NCBI RefSeq assembly: GCF_001418335.1
Contig: NZ_LIPP01000036.1
Span: 62,001-126,000, forward strand
Direction: 5' to 3'
DNA: 64,000 bases
Source of the DNA: Streptomyces aurantiacus
Lineage (GTDB): Bacteria; Actinomycetota; Actinomycetes; Streptomycetales; Streptomycetaceae
A program made the translations under genes and the position numbers. The first letter of the stretch is position 1, and every line of letters starts with the position of its first letter. This document shows positions 53,951 to 62,597 of the stretch, in pieces. The notes beneath the pieces were generated by a model that was not told the DNA's origin, searched no databases, and was given only the letters and a program-made list of their open reading frames with translations.

Positions 53951-54907
53951 ATGAAGACGCAGAGCAATCAGCCGCCCACGGGCCGGAACAGGGCGGTCCG
54001 GCTCGACTCATTCGGCGGCCCCGAAGTCCTGGACGTCCGCGAGGTTCCCGCTCCGCACGCCGGCCCGGGGCAGGTTCGGGTGCGGGTCACCGCGGCCGGT
54101 CTGAACCCGATGGACTGGTTCATGACCTCCGACGCGGACACTGCCGCCCGGTTCGGCCTGACCCTGCCCGTCGGGTTCGGAACCGACTACGCGGGAGTGG
54201 TTGACGAGGTCGGTGACGGGGTGAGCGGCTTCGCACCCGGCGACCGGGTGTTCGGAGGTGCCCTGTCCCGCGCGGTAGCCGACTTCGTGGTGGTCGACGC
54301 GTCCGGGGAGACGGCGGCGAACGAGGCTCATCACACGCCCGACGGCGTCGACGACCGCACCGCCGCCACCCTCACGATCGCCGGCCGCACGGCATCCGTC
54401 GCCCTCGCCACGGTCGACCCCGGCCCGGACGACACCGTGCTGATCGGCGGCGCCGGGGGCGGGGTCGGGGTGTTCGCCGTCCAGCTGGCCCGGATCGCGG
54501 GAGCGCGCGTGATCGGGACAGGTTCGCCGTCATCGGCCGGTTATCTGCGCGATCTCGGAGCCGAGCCGGTCGCCTACGGTGACGGCCTGGCCGACCGGGT
54601 CCGAGCCCTCGCTCCCGGCGGCGTCACCGCCGCCATCGACCTGCACGGGGCGGAGACAGCGCACGTCGCAAGGGAACTCGGCGTCCCGGACAGTCGCATC
54701 TGCACCATCGCCGCGCAGGTCGACGGCGTGTCGGCGGCCAACGGCGCGAACGCGGCTCCCGGCGCCCTCGAAGAGATCGCCCGCCTGGTCGCGGCGTCCC
54801 GGCTCCGGGTGCCTGTCGCGGCGAGCTTCCCGGTCGAGCAGATCCGCCGTGCGGCCGCGCTCCAGGCCGGCAGGCATGTACAAGGCAAGGTCGTCGTCGA
54901 CCTCTAG
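53951..54907 (+). CDS. NADP-dependent quinone-reductase-like oxidoreductase (MDR superfamily)
   Basis: ATG 53951 follows AAGGAG ten bases upstream. 318 residues. Medium-chain fold without zinc ligands: RVRVTAAGLNPMDWFMTSD, GTDYAGVVDEVGDGV, GDRVFGGAL, and the NADP-binding VLIGGAGGGVGVFAVQLARI. It probably reduces quinones or electrophilic alkenes. Divergent from the TetR at 53892 and separated by two operators, so it is very likely induced by its own substrate class. Confidence 0.9.
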   Translation: MKTQSNQPPTGRNRAVRLDSFGGPEVLDVREVPAPHAGPGQVRVRVTAAGLNPMDWFMTSDADTAARFGLTLPVGFGTDYAGVVDEVGDGVSGFAPGDRVFGGALSRAVADFVVVDASGETAANEAHHTPDGVDDRTAATLTIAGRTASVALATVDPGPDDTVLIGGAGGGVGVFAVQLARIAGARVIGTGSPSSAGYLRDLGAEPVAYGDGLADRVRALAPGGVTAAIDLHGAETAHVARELGVPDSRICTIAAQVDGVSAANGANAAPGALEEIARLVAASRLRVPVAASFPVEQIRRAAALQAGRHVQGKVVVDL

Positions 54908-54924
54908 ATCATCGACCTCTGGAT

Positions 54925-55140
54925 CAAGGCTGTCGCGACGATGAGCGCGATGTCGTCGTCACTGATCAGGCGGGGACGGCCTCCCGCCCACTCAGGGGCC
55001 GGGGTGACAGACCCTTCTCGTTGCAGGCGTGGATGACGCCGTGGACGGTGTCCTTGTCCACGGCGACCAACCGCGCGATCGCCGACACGTGCGTCCCTCG
55101 ATGCCGAGCCCATGATGATCGTCGCTCTGCGGATCGGCAC
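54925..55140 (-). mobile_element. second IS630-family transposase remnant
   Basis: The minus-strand fragments are RRATIIMGSAS, then in another frame THVSAIARLVAVDKDTVHGV, then back in the first WAGGRPRLISDDDIALIVAT. This is the N-terminal helix-turn-helix and linker of an IS630 transposase with two frameshifts. Only about 70 codons remain. It is of opposite orientation to the remnant at 53055 and lies just after the oxidoreductase. Confidence 0.7.
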
Positions 55141-55192
55141 GGGCCTTGCCGATTTGTCTGCACACACCCTGTGAGTGCCCGCCGGGGCGAGA

Positions 55193-55570
55193 TCAGTCCG
55201 AGTCCTCCTTCTTCCTGAGCTCGGTCAGCTCGTCGAACGTACGGATCAGGACTGTGCGTCGCTCGTCCTTGTAGCCCGATGAGGGATCCAACTTGTCTAT
55301 GTAGCCCTCCCACACCGCCATGTATGTCCTCTTCCACCCCTGGACCACTTCGGCCTCGGGCAGCGACGCCCCCACGTAGCCCTGCCGCGCCAGGAGGCTC
55401 AGCAGCTCCAGGTTGGCCGGCACCGCGACTCCCCAGTACTCGTCGGGTTCGATACCGACGGGGTCGCCGGCCATCGCGTCCGCGACCTCGGTGATGAGCC
55501 GGTCCGTGAGGATCGACAGATGGTCGGCGGCCGTGTCGTTCTCGAAGTTGCCAGTGCCCCAGCTGCCCAC
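55193..55570 (-). CDS. DUF4259 domain protein
   Basis: GTG 55570 (VGSWGTGNFENDTAAD) follows AAGGAGG and gives 125 residues. The opening SWGTGNFENDTAADHL is the DUF4259 signature. The rest is helical and acidic with a Lys/Glu-rich end (RTFDELTELRKKEDSD). Function of the family is unknown; members are scattered in actinomycetes. No partner gene is evident here. Confidence 0.85.
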   Translation of the reverse strand: MGSWGTGNFENDTAADHLSILTDRLITEVADAMAGDPVGIEPDEYWGVAVPANLELLSLLARQGYVGASLPEAEVVQGWKRTYMAVWEGYIDKLDPSSGYKDERRTVLIRTFDELTELRKKEDSD

Positions 55571-55851
55571 GGGGCCTCCTTCGCTCGGTGGGTCGGTACG
55601 CAACAGCTATAGCAGTGCGTACCGACAACTTGGGCACACAGCTGCGGCGGATCTTCTCGGAGCAGGGTCAGGGTCAGGGTCCTGTGCCTGCGTTCGTTGG
55701 GCGGGTGTGGTGTGCCGGTCGTCCCGGGAACCGGTGGGCAGCACGGCCTGCGATTCGGGGGCTTCGAGAATGGTGATGTCGAGACCGGTGACGGTGCTGC
55801 TCGGTCAGGCTGGTGGCCCGACGACGGAGACGTTGTCGTGGCCGAACAGGG

Positions 55852-57003
55852 TCAGGACGGGTTGCCGGCACCGAGGGCACGGTAGATGGCGGTGGTGTAG
55901 GCCGCGGCCCGTTGCGAGCCCAGGATGTCGGCCCCCATTTTGTTCATGACGTAGGAGATGGTCATGCTCCGGTCGAGGTCCATGATCGCCATCGAGCCGC
56001 CCCAGCCGCCCCAGAACGCGATGCGGCCGTCGGGGATCCAGGACAGGGTGCGCCGGTCGGGCAGTGCGTACCCGATGCCCCACCTCAGATGCAATCCGTT
56101 GACGAGGTCCGCGCCGCTGGACTGCTCGTCGAAGATGAGGCCGATGGTGTCGGGTTTGAGGAGCTGACCGTGGGCGGCGGCGCCGGCGCGGGCGATGGGG
56201 GCGAGGATCTCGGCCACCGAGAGGGCGTTGCCGTGGCCGTTGGCCGCGCCGAGGTCGGCAGCGCGCCAGGCCGGGGTGTTGGCTGCGGCTGCGCTGAACG
56301 AGGGGCCGGTGAAGGTCTTGTACGCGACGGTGTCGTGACCGAGTGCCGAGGGATCGAAGTCGGGTGTCGGCGCGATGACGTCGGCGACGCGTTCGAGGTC
56401 GGCGTCACGCAGCCCGATCTGGAAGTCGGCGGCGAGCGGCCGGGCGAGGTGCTGGTGCACGAAGTCGCGCAGCGACAGACCGGTCAGGCGGTGCACCAGC
56501 TCGCCGATCAGGTGGCCGTAGTTCAGGACGTGGTAGCCGGAGGCCGAGCCGGGCTCCCACCAGGGTGTCTGAGAGGCCATCCGGGCAGCCGTCGCGCGTA
56601 CGTCGTACAGGTCCTCCAGCCGCGCGGGGTGATCCAGACCGGACACACCCGAGGTGTGCGACAGCAGATGCCGCACCTCGACGTGTCCCTTGCCGTGTGC
56701 GGCGAACTCGGGCCAGTAACGGGCGACTGGCGCGTAGAGGTCCAGTTCGCCGGCATCGACGAGCAGCAAGGCGGCCAGACTGGTCACGGTCTTCGTGATC
56801 GACCACACGTTGGTGATCGTGTCGCGCTGCCAGGGCTGTGTGCGTGCCGCATCGCGATGGCCGCCCCACAGGTTCACCACCTGCCGGCCGTCGACATCCA
56901 CGACCAGCGACAGGCCCACCTCCGCGCCGCTGCGCAGCTGGTCCTCCACGGCGTCGCGGACGGGTTCGAACAATGAGCTGACGGTTCCGTTCAGTTCGCT
57001 CAT
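55852..57003 (-). CDS. serine hydrolase, beta-lactamase class C family
   Basis: ATG 57003 (MSELNGTVSSLF) gives 383 residues. The nucleophile motif is SITK (Ser 68, Lys 71) in NVWSITKTVTSLAAL, and the second motif is YGH (Tyr about 162) where beta-lactamases have YxN. HLLSHTSGVSGL is the substrate loop and WGGWGGSMA near the C-terminus takes the place of the KTG/HxG motif. No signal peptide is seen, so it is a cytoplasmic esterase or peptidase-like member (EstB-type), not a beta-lactamase. Divergent from the MerR at 57060. Confidence 0.88.
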   Translation of the reverse strand: MSELNGTVSSLFEPVRDAVEDQLRSGAEVGLSLVVDVDGRQVVNLWGGHRDAARTQPWQRDTITNVWSITKTVTSLAALLLVDAGELDLYAPVARYWPEFAAHGKGHVEVRHLLSHTSGVSGLDHPARLEDLYDVRATAARMASQTPWWEPGSASGYHVLNYGHLIGELVHRLTGLSLRDFVHQHLARPLAADFQIGLRDADLERVADVIAPTPDFDPSALGHDTVAYKTFTGPSFSAAAANTPAWRAADLGAANGHGNALSVAEILAPIARAGAAAHGQLLKPDTIGLIFDEQSSGADLVNGLHLRWGIGYALPDRRTLSWIPDGRIAFWGGWGGSMAIMDLDRSMTISYVMNKMGADILGSQRAAAYTTAIYRALGAGNPS

Positions 57004-57018
57004 GCCCACAGCGTCAAA

Positions 57019-57051
57019 CCTTGACCCTGGTGTCAAGGTCAAGGGGGTAGC
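57019..57051 (+). promoter_or_regulatory. MerR-type promoter and operator
   Basis: CCTTGAC (57019-57025) and GTCAAGG (57032-57038) form an inverted repeat overlapping a TTGACC -35 element. About 19 bp downstream is a weak -10 (GGTAGC, 57046-57051). The transcript would start close to GTG 57060. The same site could control the divergent serine hydrolase. Confidence 0.5.
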
Positions 57052-57059
57052 GTGGTGAT

Positions 57060-57428
57060 GTGCGTATTGGCGAGCTGGCCGCTCAAGCGGGTGCGTCTCC
57101 GCGACAGGTGCGGTTCTACGAGGCGAAGGGCTTGATCACCTCGGCCCGTGGGCCCAACAACTACCGTGACTACAGCGAAGCGACCCTGGGCCGCGTCCAG
57201 CAGATCCGCGAACTGCTGGGCGCCGGTCTGTCGACGCAAGTAATCCGCGCGATCCTGCCCTGCCTCGACTCACCGCGCGACCCGATCGTCTTCGAAGGCG
57301 TCCTTCCCGAGACGGTGACGGCGCTCGAACGCGAGCGTGACAGGCTGACCGAGCGCATCGACGTCCTGGCCCGCAACCGCGACGCAGTCGCCGACTACCT
57401 CACCGAACTCCAAAAGCGCTCGGGCTGA
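57060..57428 (+). CDS. MerR-family transcriptional regulator
   Basis: GTG 57060 (VRIGELAAQAGASPR) gives 122 residues. The winged helix contains RQVRFYEAKGLITS and NNYRDYSEATLGRVQQI, followed by a long coiled-coil helix (VTALERERDRLTERIDVLAR). No cysteine pair for metal binding. It is divergent from the serine hydrolase and should control it; the mRNA may be leaderless. Confidence 0.9.
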   Translation: MRIGELAAQAGASPRQVRFYEAKGLITSARGPNNYRDYSEATLGRVQQIRELLGAGLSTQVIRAILPCLDSPRDPIVFEGVLPETVTALERERDRLTERIDVLARNRDAVADYLTELQKRSG

Positions 57429-58021
57429 TCCGCCGCGAGCTGCGATGACCGCGCCAACGGCTGCTCACGTCGCACCGCGATCCCGCGCGAAAGAGCTGCG
57501 GAACCAGGAGCCTTTTCCCACCTTGCGCTGGTCTGTGGTGAAGGACGAGGACGGCCTTCGCCACGCCGGTGATGCGGTTGGTGCTGCAGCGGAGCTTCCG
57601 CGCCGACCAGCGCAACGGCCTGCTGCCGGTGCAGCGGCAGCATCCACGGAACAACGCGCGGCTCCTGTGCCTTTGGGCTGAGAGTTCGAACACCTCCCTC
57701 AACGGCGTGGGAGCCTCGTGCGTTGCGCACACCACCAGCGTCCCCCGATCAGTGCCCACGCTGAAAGAGCTCAGTGAACCATTCGGACGCATTTCCCGTG
57801 GAAGTGGCGGGGCCATTATTCCTCCGGGCGGTCTCCCAGTTGGGACCGGCCCGACGGTGTCAACCCTCACCGTGGGTCCGGTCCTTGGGCGATGGGAATT
57901 TTGCTGGCAAATCTTGACACGACACGTGCACATCGGCGCCACGATCCGGAGCATCGGCTATGGGGACACAAGACTCCTCCTCGATCAACTCGCCGAACGG
58001 TGTTTTTTATTATTGAGGGTG
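57429..58021. other. about 590 nt without a recognised gene
   Basis: No family or consistent codon bias in any frame; GC drops toward 58021. It may be deleted sequence or a regulatory region for the small membrane protein. Confidence 0.4.
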
Positions 58022-58306
58022 ATGGGCGTGAAGATATTGGCTGCTGTTGGTGTTGTTGTTCTTGGTCTCGTCGACTGGTTGCTCTTCATAGGTGTGAGTA
58101 TCTCAACATTTTTTATTTCTTTGTCCCTCGGCTTGGGATCGGACGGTGCGTTTTTTATCTCGCTGGGCCTCTCCGTGGCAGCAGCTGGTGCATGCTTCTT
58201 TCGCTTTCCCGGGACGTCGAAATCTTTACGAGAAGTATGCGAGAAGAGAATATTTGAATTGGCGGACAAGGTTGGGTGGAGGCGGAAGCTGCCGCCTGCG
58301 CCCTGA
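58022..58306 (+). CDS. small two-helix membrane protein of unknown function
   Basis: ATG 58022 (MGVKILAAVGVVVLGL) has GAGGGT four bases upstream. 94 residues with hydrophobic segments at about 4-32 and 42-62, then a basic tail (FELADKVGWRRK). The codons are unusually AT-rich for this genome (TTT, TTA, ATA in number), which points to foreign origin. No homologous family is recognised. Confidence 0.55.
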   Translation: MGVKILAAVGVVVLGLVDWLLFIGVSISTFFISLSLGLGSDGAFFISLGLSVAAAGACFFRFPGTSKSLREVCEKRIFELADKVGWRRKLPPAP

Positions 58307-58423
58307 CGGCCCTTGCCTTCAAGCATGTTTGGAGCAGTGACGTCCATGAGACTGCTCTCCGATCCTGCCCGCCTGCGCTGCCGTGTAGCCCGTGGTTGGC
58401 AGTCGGCCGTTCGGTGGAGTGCC

Positions 58424-58565
58424 CGGTCACGGACGCAGGTTGGACAGCAGTTCGTCCGCGGCAAGGTAGGGGCGCTCCGGGGGCAGCAGCAAGCGGGTCG
58501 CGGCGTCCGGGTCGCTGTCAGAGGAAGGGCCCGCGCTTTCGGAGCGCGGGCCTTCAGTCCGTGAT
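58424..58565 (-). other. protein-like tail of unknown gene
   Basis: A minus-strand frame ends SDPDAATRLLLPPERPYLAA then DELLSNLRP and stop, with good Streptomyces codon bias. It has no start of its own and runs back through a terminator-like hairpin into the end of the gene at 58572 in another frame. It may be the 3' remnant of a deleted gene or an original C-terminus of that gene displaced by a frameshift. Confidence 0.3.
58526..58553. terminator. hairpin downstream of the DNase operon
   Basis: Stem GCCCGCGCT / AGCGCGGGC with a 5-nt loop, about 20 nt after the stop at 58572 on the minus strand. A GC-rich terminator typical of Streptomyces. Confidence 0.6.
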
Positions 58566-58571
58566 GCCGTG

Positions 58572-59069
58572 TCAAGGAGTCCGTCGTCCCGGCTCCACCT
58601 GCCGCCAGTACGCGCCGGTCTCGCTGGTCGCCTTGAGCAGCCGGGCGGGTTCGGCGGACGCCGAAGGCCACAGGCGGATCAGGTACTCCTCCACCGGGTC
58701 CTCGGTACCCCGTGTCTCCCCGTCGTCGCGGTGCCGGCCCGCGACCAACAGCCCGTAGACACCGGGTGGCTGGTCAGGGGCGAAGGCTAGTGCGGACGGC
58801 GGGACCACGTCCGCGCCGAGCAGGCGCATCGGGCCGCCCGGCCAGCGCAGGGCGACGATCGCAGCGTCCTGCCAGTTGTCGAGGGGGACGGCCGGTGCGG
58901 ACGGCAGCAACCGCGCCGTCACCCGCACCTGGCCGTCCGCGAGCCCGGTGAGGATCACCGCTCCGCCGGGCGGATCGGCGGTCGCGGCCACGAGGCCGTT
59001 GCCGTACGGCAGTTCCTCGGTGCCGGTGACCGCGTCCGGGCCGACGAGGGTGAACCTGTTGTACTCCAC
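58572..59069 (-). CDS. hypothetical protein paired with the secreted DNase, possible nuclease inhibitor
   Basis: GTG 59069 (VEYNRFTLVGPDAVTG) gives 165 residues. It is beta-rich, with a late VYGLLVAGRHRD and VEEYLIRLWPSA. The opening and the PPGVYGLLV turn recall ComJ, the cytoplasmic inhibitor of the NucA nuclease in Bacillus, but this is only a visual resemblance. It is the next gene after a NucA/NucB-domain protein (59-nt gap), so protection from that enzyme is a natural hypothesis. No signal peptide. Confidence 0.6.
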   Translation of the reverse strand: MEYNRFTLVGPDAVTGTEELPYGNGLVAATADPPGGAVILTGLADGQVRVTARLLPSAPAVPLDNWQDAAIVALRWPGGPMRLLGADVVPPSALAFAPDQPPGVYGLLVAGRHRDDGETRGTEDPVEEYLIRLWPSASAEPARLLKATSETGAYWRQVEPGRRTP

Positions 59070-59127
59070 CCACAGCAGAGTGGTCGGCACCGGGCCCTCC
59101 AGTAAGGGTTCAGGGGGTTCAGAGGGT

Positions 59128-60666
59128 TCAGGGAGTGATGTGGACGAAGAACGGGTCCAGGTCCAGTACCCGGTTGGACCGGTAGAAGCTGCCAAGAGCC
59201 GCCCCGCCCTGCGAGTTGTCGTTCCTGTCGATCATGCAGGACGACCAGCCGTCAGGACCGGTCACCCCGGTCGGCAGCCCCCAGGCCGGATCCATCTCGC
59301 ACCAGGCCACGGTCGGCGGCGCGAAGGTGCGGCCGGTGCCGGTCGTCTGCGCGGCGCCCTGGTAGGTGGAGCGGAAGGGATACTCGTCGCACGACTTGCC
59401 GGTGGGCCGGACCCAGCCGCGCGGGCAGGCCCTGTCCCCGTTGGCCCTCTTCTTCGCCGCGTCCTGGAGCCGGGTCAGCACCACGCCGTTGGGATAGGCG
59501 CCGGGCAGCCCCGACTGCTGGGCCGCCTCGATGTGCTGGGCGAGCGTCGGATAGAAGCCGGTTTTGGAGTACTCCATGACAGGCACGATCCCGAGGAACA
59601 CGCATCCCGCGCCGATCGTCGGCTGCTGGATGCCGGGCGTCTCGGGGTCGCCGGAGTTGTTCCCGTCGTCCTCGAAGGCGTTGTCGCAGCGGATGCTGGG
59701 CGGGCTGACCGAGCGGGTGGTCGACGGCAGGGTGAAGAGATACTGCACGTTCCACTCCCACTCGGGGTCGGGGTAGCCGATCCCGCCGGGCTCGCTGCGG
59801 GTGGACAGCCAGTAGGAGTCGCCCTCGTTGTCGACGCCGTCGCGGAACTGTCCGGGCCTGAGGCTCCCGGAGCCACCGTCCGGCTTGCAGTCCCCGGTGC
59901 AGTACGCGGCGCCGGTGATGGTGGCGGCACCCGAGGCGCCGATCCGTTCGCCCCAGTACTTGCGCACGGTCACCTGGAAGGCGAACCGGTCGATGAGGTC
60001 GCTGGTGAAGGCGTAGGCGTACTCCAGCGCCAGGGCGGTGCCGACGTGGACACGCTGACCGCTGGGGGTGACGTACCAGATGTAGACGGCGACGTCGGTG
60101 ATCTGGCACATCGAGGTGCGGAACCCCCACCAGCCGCCGCCGACATGGTCGTAGCACCAGTCGGGGATCGGGAGGACTTCCTTGGTCTGCGGGTCGTCGT
60201 CGCGCAGGGTGGCGGTCGCGTCCCGGGGCGCCTGGAGCGTGTCGGGGGCCTGGCGCCTGGCCTCGGCGATCGCCGCGTCGCGGGCGGCGCGGCCGGCTGC
60301 CGGGATGTCGCCGGTACGCAGACAGGTGACGGCTCTGCCGCCCGCGGGTACGCCCATCTTTGCGGCCGTCGCCGCGTCGACCGGCTTCGCCTTCGCCGCC
60401 GCGGCGTCCAGCGCGGCGGGCGAACAGGAGTCGGTCCCGGCTGCCTTGTCGCCGTCCGCCGTGGACAGTCTGACGGGCCGGGGGACGGGGGCGTTCCCGG
60501 CGAGGACGTCCGGGCTCACGATGTCCCCGGGCTGGGCCGCAGGGGCCGGTGCCGCGGGCCGGTCCGCCGCGGCGGCGCCCACCCCGGGCAGGGCGGTGAG
60601 CGCAAGGGCGAGGACGGTCCCGACGGGTAACCAGCGGCGTACGGACGTGCGGTGCGGAGTTTTCAA
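59128..60666 (-). CDS. secreted protein with NucA/NucB-type deoxyribonuclease domain
   Basis: TTG 60666 (LKTPHRTSVRRWLPVG) has a strong AAGGAGGAG four bases upstream; a longer start at 60708 is possible. About 512 residues. A signal peptide (VLALALTALPGVGAAAA) is followed by a long beta-rich middle with many Cys pairs. The C-terminal 100 residues match the NucA/NucB fold: GKSCDEYPFRSTYQGA, then NDNSQGGAALGSFYRSNRVL and DPFFVHI. Such enzymes are extracellular DNases. The large N-terminal part is of unknown function and may handle secretion or target binding. The gene downstream may encode an inhibitor. Confidence 0.85.
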   Translation of the reverse strand: MKTPHRTSVRRWLPVGTVLALALTALPGVGAAAADRPAAPAPAAQPGDIVSPDVLAGNAPVPRPVRLSTADGDKAAGTDSCSPAALDAAAAKAKPVDAATAAKMGVPAGGRAVTCLRTGDIPAAGRAARDAAIAEARRQAPDTLQAPRDATATLRDDDPQTKEVLPIPDWCYDHVGGGWWGFRTSMCQITDVAVYIWYVTPSGQRVHVGTALALEYAYAFTSDLIDRFAFQVTVRKYWGERIGASGAATITGAAYCTGDCKPDGGSGSLRPGQFRDGVDNEGDSYWLSTRSEPGGIGYPDPEWEWNVQYLFTLPSTTRSVSPPSIRCDNAFEDDGNNSGDPETPGIQQPTIGAGCVFLGIVPVMEYSKTGFYPTLAQHIEAAQQSGLPGAYPNGVVLTRLQDAAKKRANGDRACPRGWVRPTGKSCDEYPFRSTYQGAAQTTGTGRTFAPPTVAWCEMDPAWGLPTGVTGPDGWSSCMIDRNDNSQGGAALGSFYRSNRVLDLDPFFVHITP

Positions 60667-60925
60667 CGTGCTCCTCCTTCTTTGCTCACGCAATTCTGCG
60701 GCGGACATGCCAATCAGTCAGACAACTCGGGGTGGCATGTGATCGCAAGGAAGGATCCGGTCAGTGGGGCGAGTTGACGCAGGTGGCGCACCGGGGCGAG
60801 ACGCGCCGACCGTCGCCGCACCCTTGAGGCCATCGCTTGAAAGTGCCGCCCCGGCTCTGGCGGGGCACGCCCGACGAACTCGACCGCGCACAAACGGCTG
60901 ATCAGGTCTGCGTCGTCCTCGAAGC

Positions 60926-61510
60926 TTGGCTGAAGGCGGGGCGGGAAAGCATCTTGGAGTGATTGATCGCGCGGCCAAGCCGCTGGTTGTCGACGACCGG
61001 GGCAATGTCTTGGCCGTTTTCGACCGCGGCGCAGAAGGCGTGGCTCCCACGGACGCGCCGATGCCCGCTTCCCTGGTCGCTCTCTGGCACGGCGGCAAGG
61101 TCCTCATGGTCTTCGACCGGTTCCGGCAGTCCTGGGAACTGCCCGGAGGAGTGATTGAACCTGGGGAGACTCCTCGTCAGGCAGCCGTACGCGAGCTGCT
61201 GGAAGAGGCCGACCAGCGGTCCGACAGTCCGTTGCGGTTCACGGGCTACGCGGGCTTCGTGCTGAAGCCCGCCGAGCCTGCCGAGCGCGCCGAATACGCG
61301 GCGCTGTTCACCGGCCGGACCACAAGTCCACGCAGCTTCCGTGCCAATGACGAGATCTCGGCCATCTGCTGGTGGGACTTCCACGAGCCCCTCCCAGGAC
61401 GCGTCCAGCCCCTCGATGCATACCTGGCCGCGCTCACACGGAACCAAGCTGAGGGCCACGAAGAAGCACTCCATATCGCAAGTGAGCAGGTTGAGAACGA
61501 GCGGCAATAG
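60926..61510 (+). CDS. NUDIX hydrolase
   Basis: 194 residues from ATG 60926; GTG 60959 (VIDRAAKP) would be a shorter start. The NUDIX box is clear: GGVIEPGETPRQAAVREL then LEEA, with the catalytic Glu run. Upstream strands are SLVALWHGGKVLMVFDRFRQSW, and the end has WWDFHEPLPGRVQPLDAYLA. It hydrolyses a nucleoside diphosphate linked to another moiety; the exact substrate cannot be told. No operon partner. Confidence 0.88.
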   Translation: MAEGGAGKHLGVIDRAAKPLVVDDRGNVLAVFDRGAEGVAPTDAPMPASLVALWHGGKVLMVFDRFRQSWELPGGVIEPGETPRQAAVRELLEEADQRSDSPLRFTGYAGFVLKPAEPAERAEYAALFTGRTTSPRSFRANDEISAICWWDFHEPLPGRVQPLDAYLAALTRNQAEGHEEALHIASEQVENERQ

Positions 61511-61617
61511 GCATCGGGTGTGGGGGAGGAAGCAGCGCAGGCACGGGTCTGCGTGATCATGGAGTCTCTATGCTCAGTGATGGCCAAGGACGGCTGTGCC
61601 CGCGCTGCCGTCTCGCT

Positions 61618-61699
61618 CGCTGTTCACGCACTCCATGCCGGGCCCCGGGAGGGTTGGCGGGAGCTACGGGACTGCCTGGTACCGCGCGTGTCACCCAGC
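61618..61699 (+). repeat. left copy of an imperfect inverted repeat of about 82 bp
   Basis: Begins CGCTGTTCACGCACTCCATG and is about 90% identical to the reverse complement of 62598-62680 (about seven mismatches and one gap). The pair brackets the XRE gene at 61729-62562. Confidence 0.85.
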
Positions 61700-61728
61700 G
61701 GGGCGGAGTGTGCGGGAGAATGGTGTGC

Positions 61729-62562
61729 ATGGATCAACTCGGTGCCGCGCTGCGGGCGTGGCGGGACCGGCTGGACCCCGCGGCGGTGGGGTTTGCACAC
61801 GGCTCACCTCGTCGGGTCCCCGGTCTGCGACGCGCGGAGCTGGCGACGCTGGCCGGCATCTCGGTCGAGTACGTGGTCCGGCTGGAGCAGGGGCGGGTGG
61901 CGACACCCTCGGCGCAGGTCTGCTCGGCTCTGGCTCGCGCCCTGCACCTGTCCGACGACGAGCATGCTCACCTTCTGCGCATGGCCGGGCACGCAGCGGA
62001 TCCGAGCCGGGTTCCGCGAATGATCCCGGGGAGCCTGTACCGGATCGTGGACCAGCTCGTCGGCAACCCGCTGGCGATCTACGACGCCACCTGGCAGTTG
62101 CTGCACTGGAATCCGCTGTTCGCGGCCACGTTCGGCGATCCCACGGTCCGCGGTGCGGGAGACCGCAACGTCCTGCTCTGGCAGTTCCTGGGTGAACTGC
62201 CCCGGGTCCGGCAGACGGCGGCCGAGCGGGCGGCGTTCGAGGAGTCCCTTGTCGCCGACCTGCGCGCGACGACGAGCCGGTACCCCGACGATCCCGACCT
62301 CGCGGCGTTGGTATCGAGGCTGAACCTCAGCCCACGGTTCTGCGAGTTGTGGAGCCGTCGAGCGGTGGGCGGTCACCAGAGTGCGCACAAACTCGTCCAG
62401 CACCCGGACGTCGGAGACATCGCCATGAACTCCGACATCCTGAACACCGAGGGAACGAACCTCCGCCTCGTGGTGTACACGCCGCAGCCAGGCACCGACG
62501 CCCGCAGCAAACTCGAATTCCTTGCGGCCGTTGGGGTCCAGAAGATGTCTCCTCAGGGATGA
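61729..62562 (+). CDS. XRE-family regulator with MmyB-like ligand domain
   Basis: ATG 61729 (MDQLGAALRAWRD) gives 277 residues; ATG 61720 is an alternative. The helix-turn-helix (LRRAELATLAGISVEYVVRL then EQGRVATPSAQV) is followed by the MmyB-like ligand-binding domain: AIYDATWQLLHWNPLFAATF, RNVLLWQFLG, and late NLRLVVYTPQPGTDARSKLEFL. These regulators often control a neighbouring SDR, and an SDR gene lies immediately downstream at 62715. The gene is enclosed by an inverted repeat of about 82 bp. Confidence 0.9.
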   Translation: MDQLGAALRAWRDRLDPAAVGFAHGSPRRVPGLRRAELATLAGISVEYVVRLEQGRVATPSAQVCSALARALHLSDDEHAHLLRMAGHAADPSRVPRMIPGSLYRIVDQLVGNPLAIYDATWQLLHWNPLFAATFGDPTVRGAGDRNVLLWQFLGELPRVRQTAAERAAFEESLVADLRATTSRYPDDPDLAALVSRLNLSPRFCELWSRRAVGGHQSAHKLVQHPDVGDIAMNSDILNTEGTNLRLVVYTPQPGTDARSKLEFLAAVGVQKMSPQG

Positions 62563-62597
62563 GGGCCCGCGTTCTGCCTCGTGCGGTGGACCAGGCT

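Noticed and set aside
55670..55690. GGGTCA tandem triplet
   Set aside because: Only about three short units; too small to suggest a repeat system or CRISPR.
55852..57003. true class C beta-lactamase
   Set aside because: No signal peptide, YGH instead of YxN and no KTG motif; esterase-type serine hydrolase fits better.
58876..60630. plus-strand frame opposite the NucA/NucB-type gene
   Set aside because: Antisense of a protein with signal peptide and nuclease domain; no independent support.
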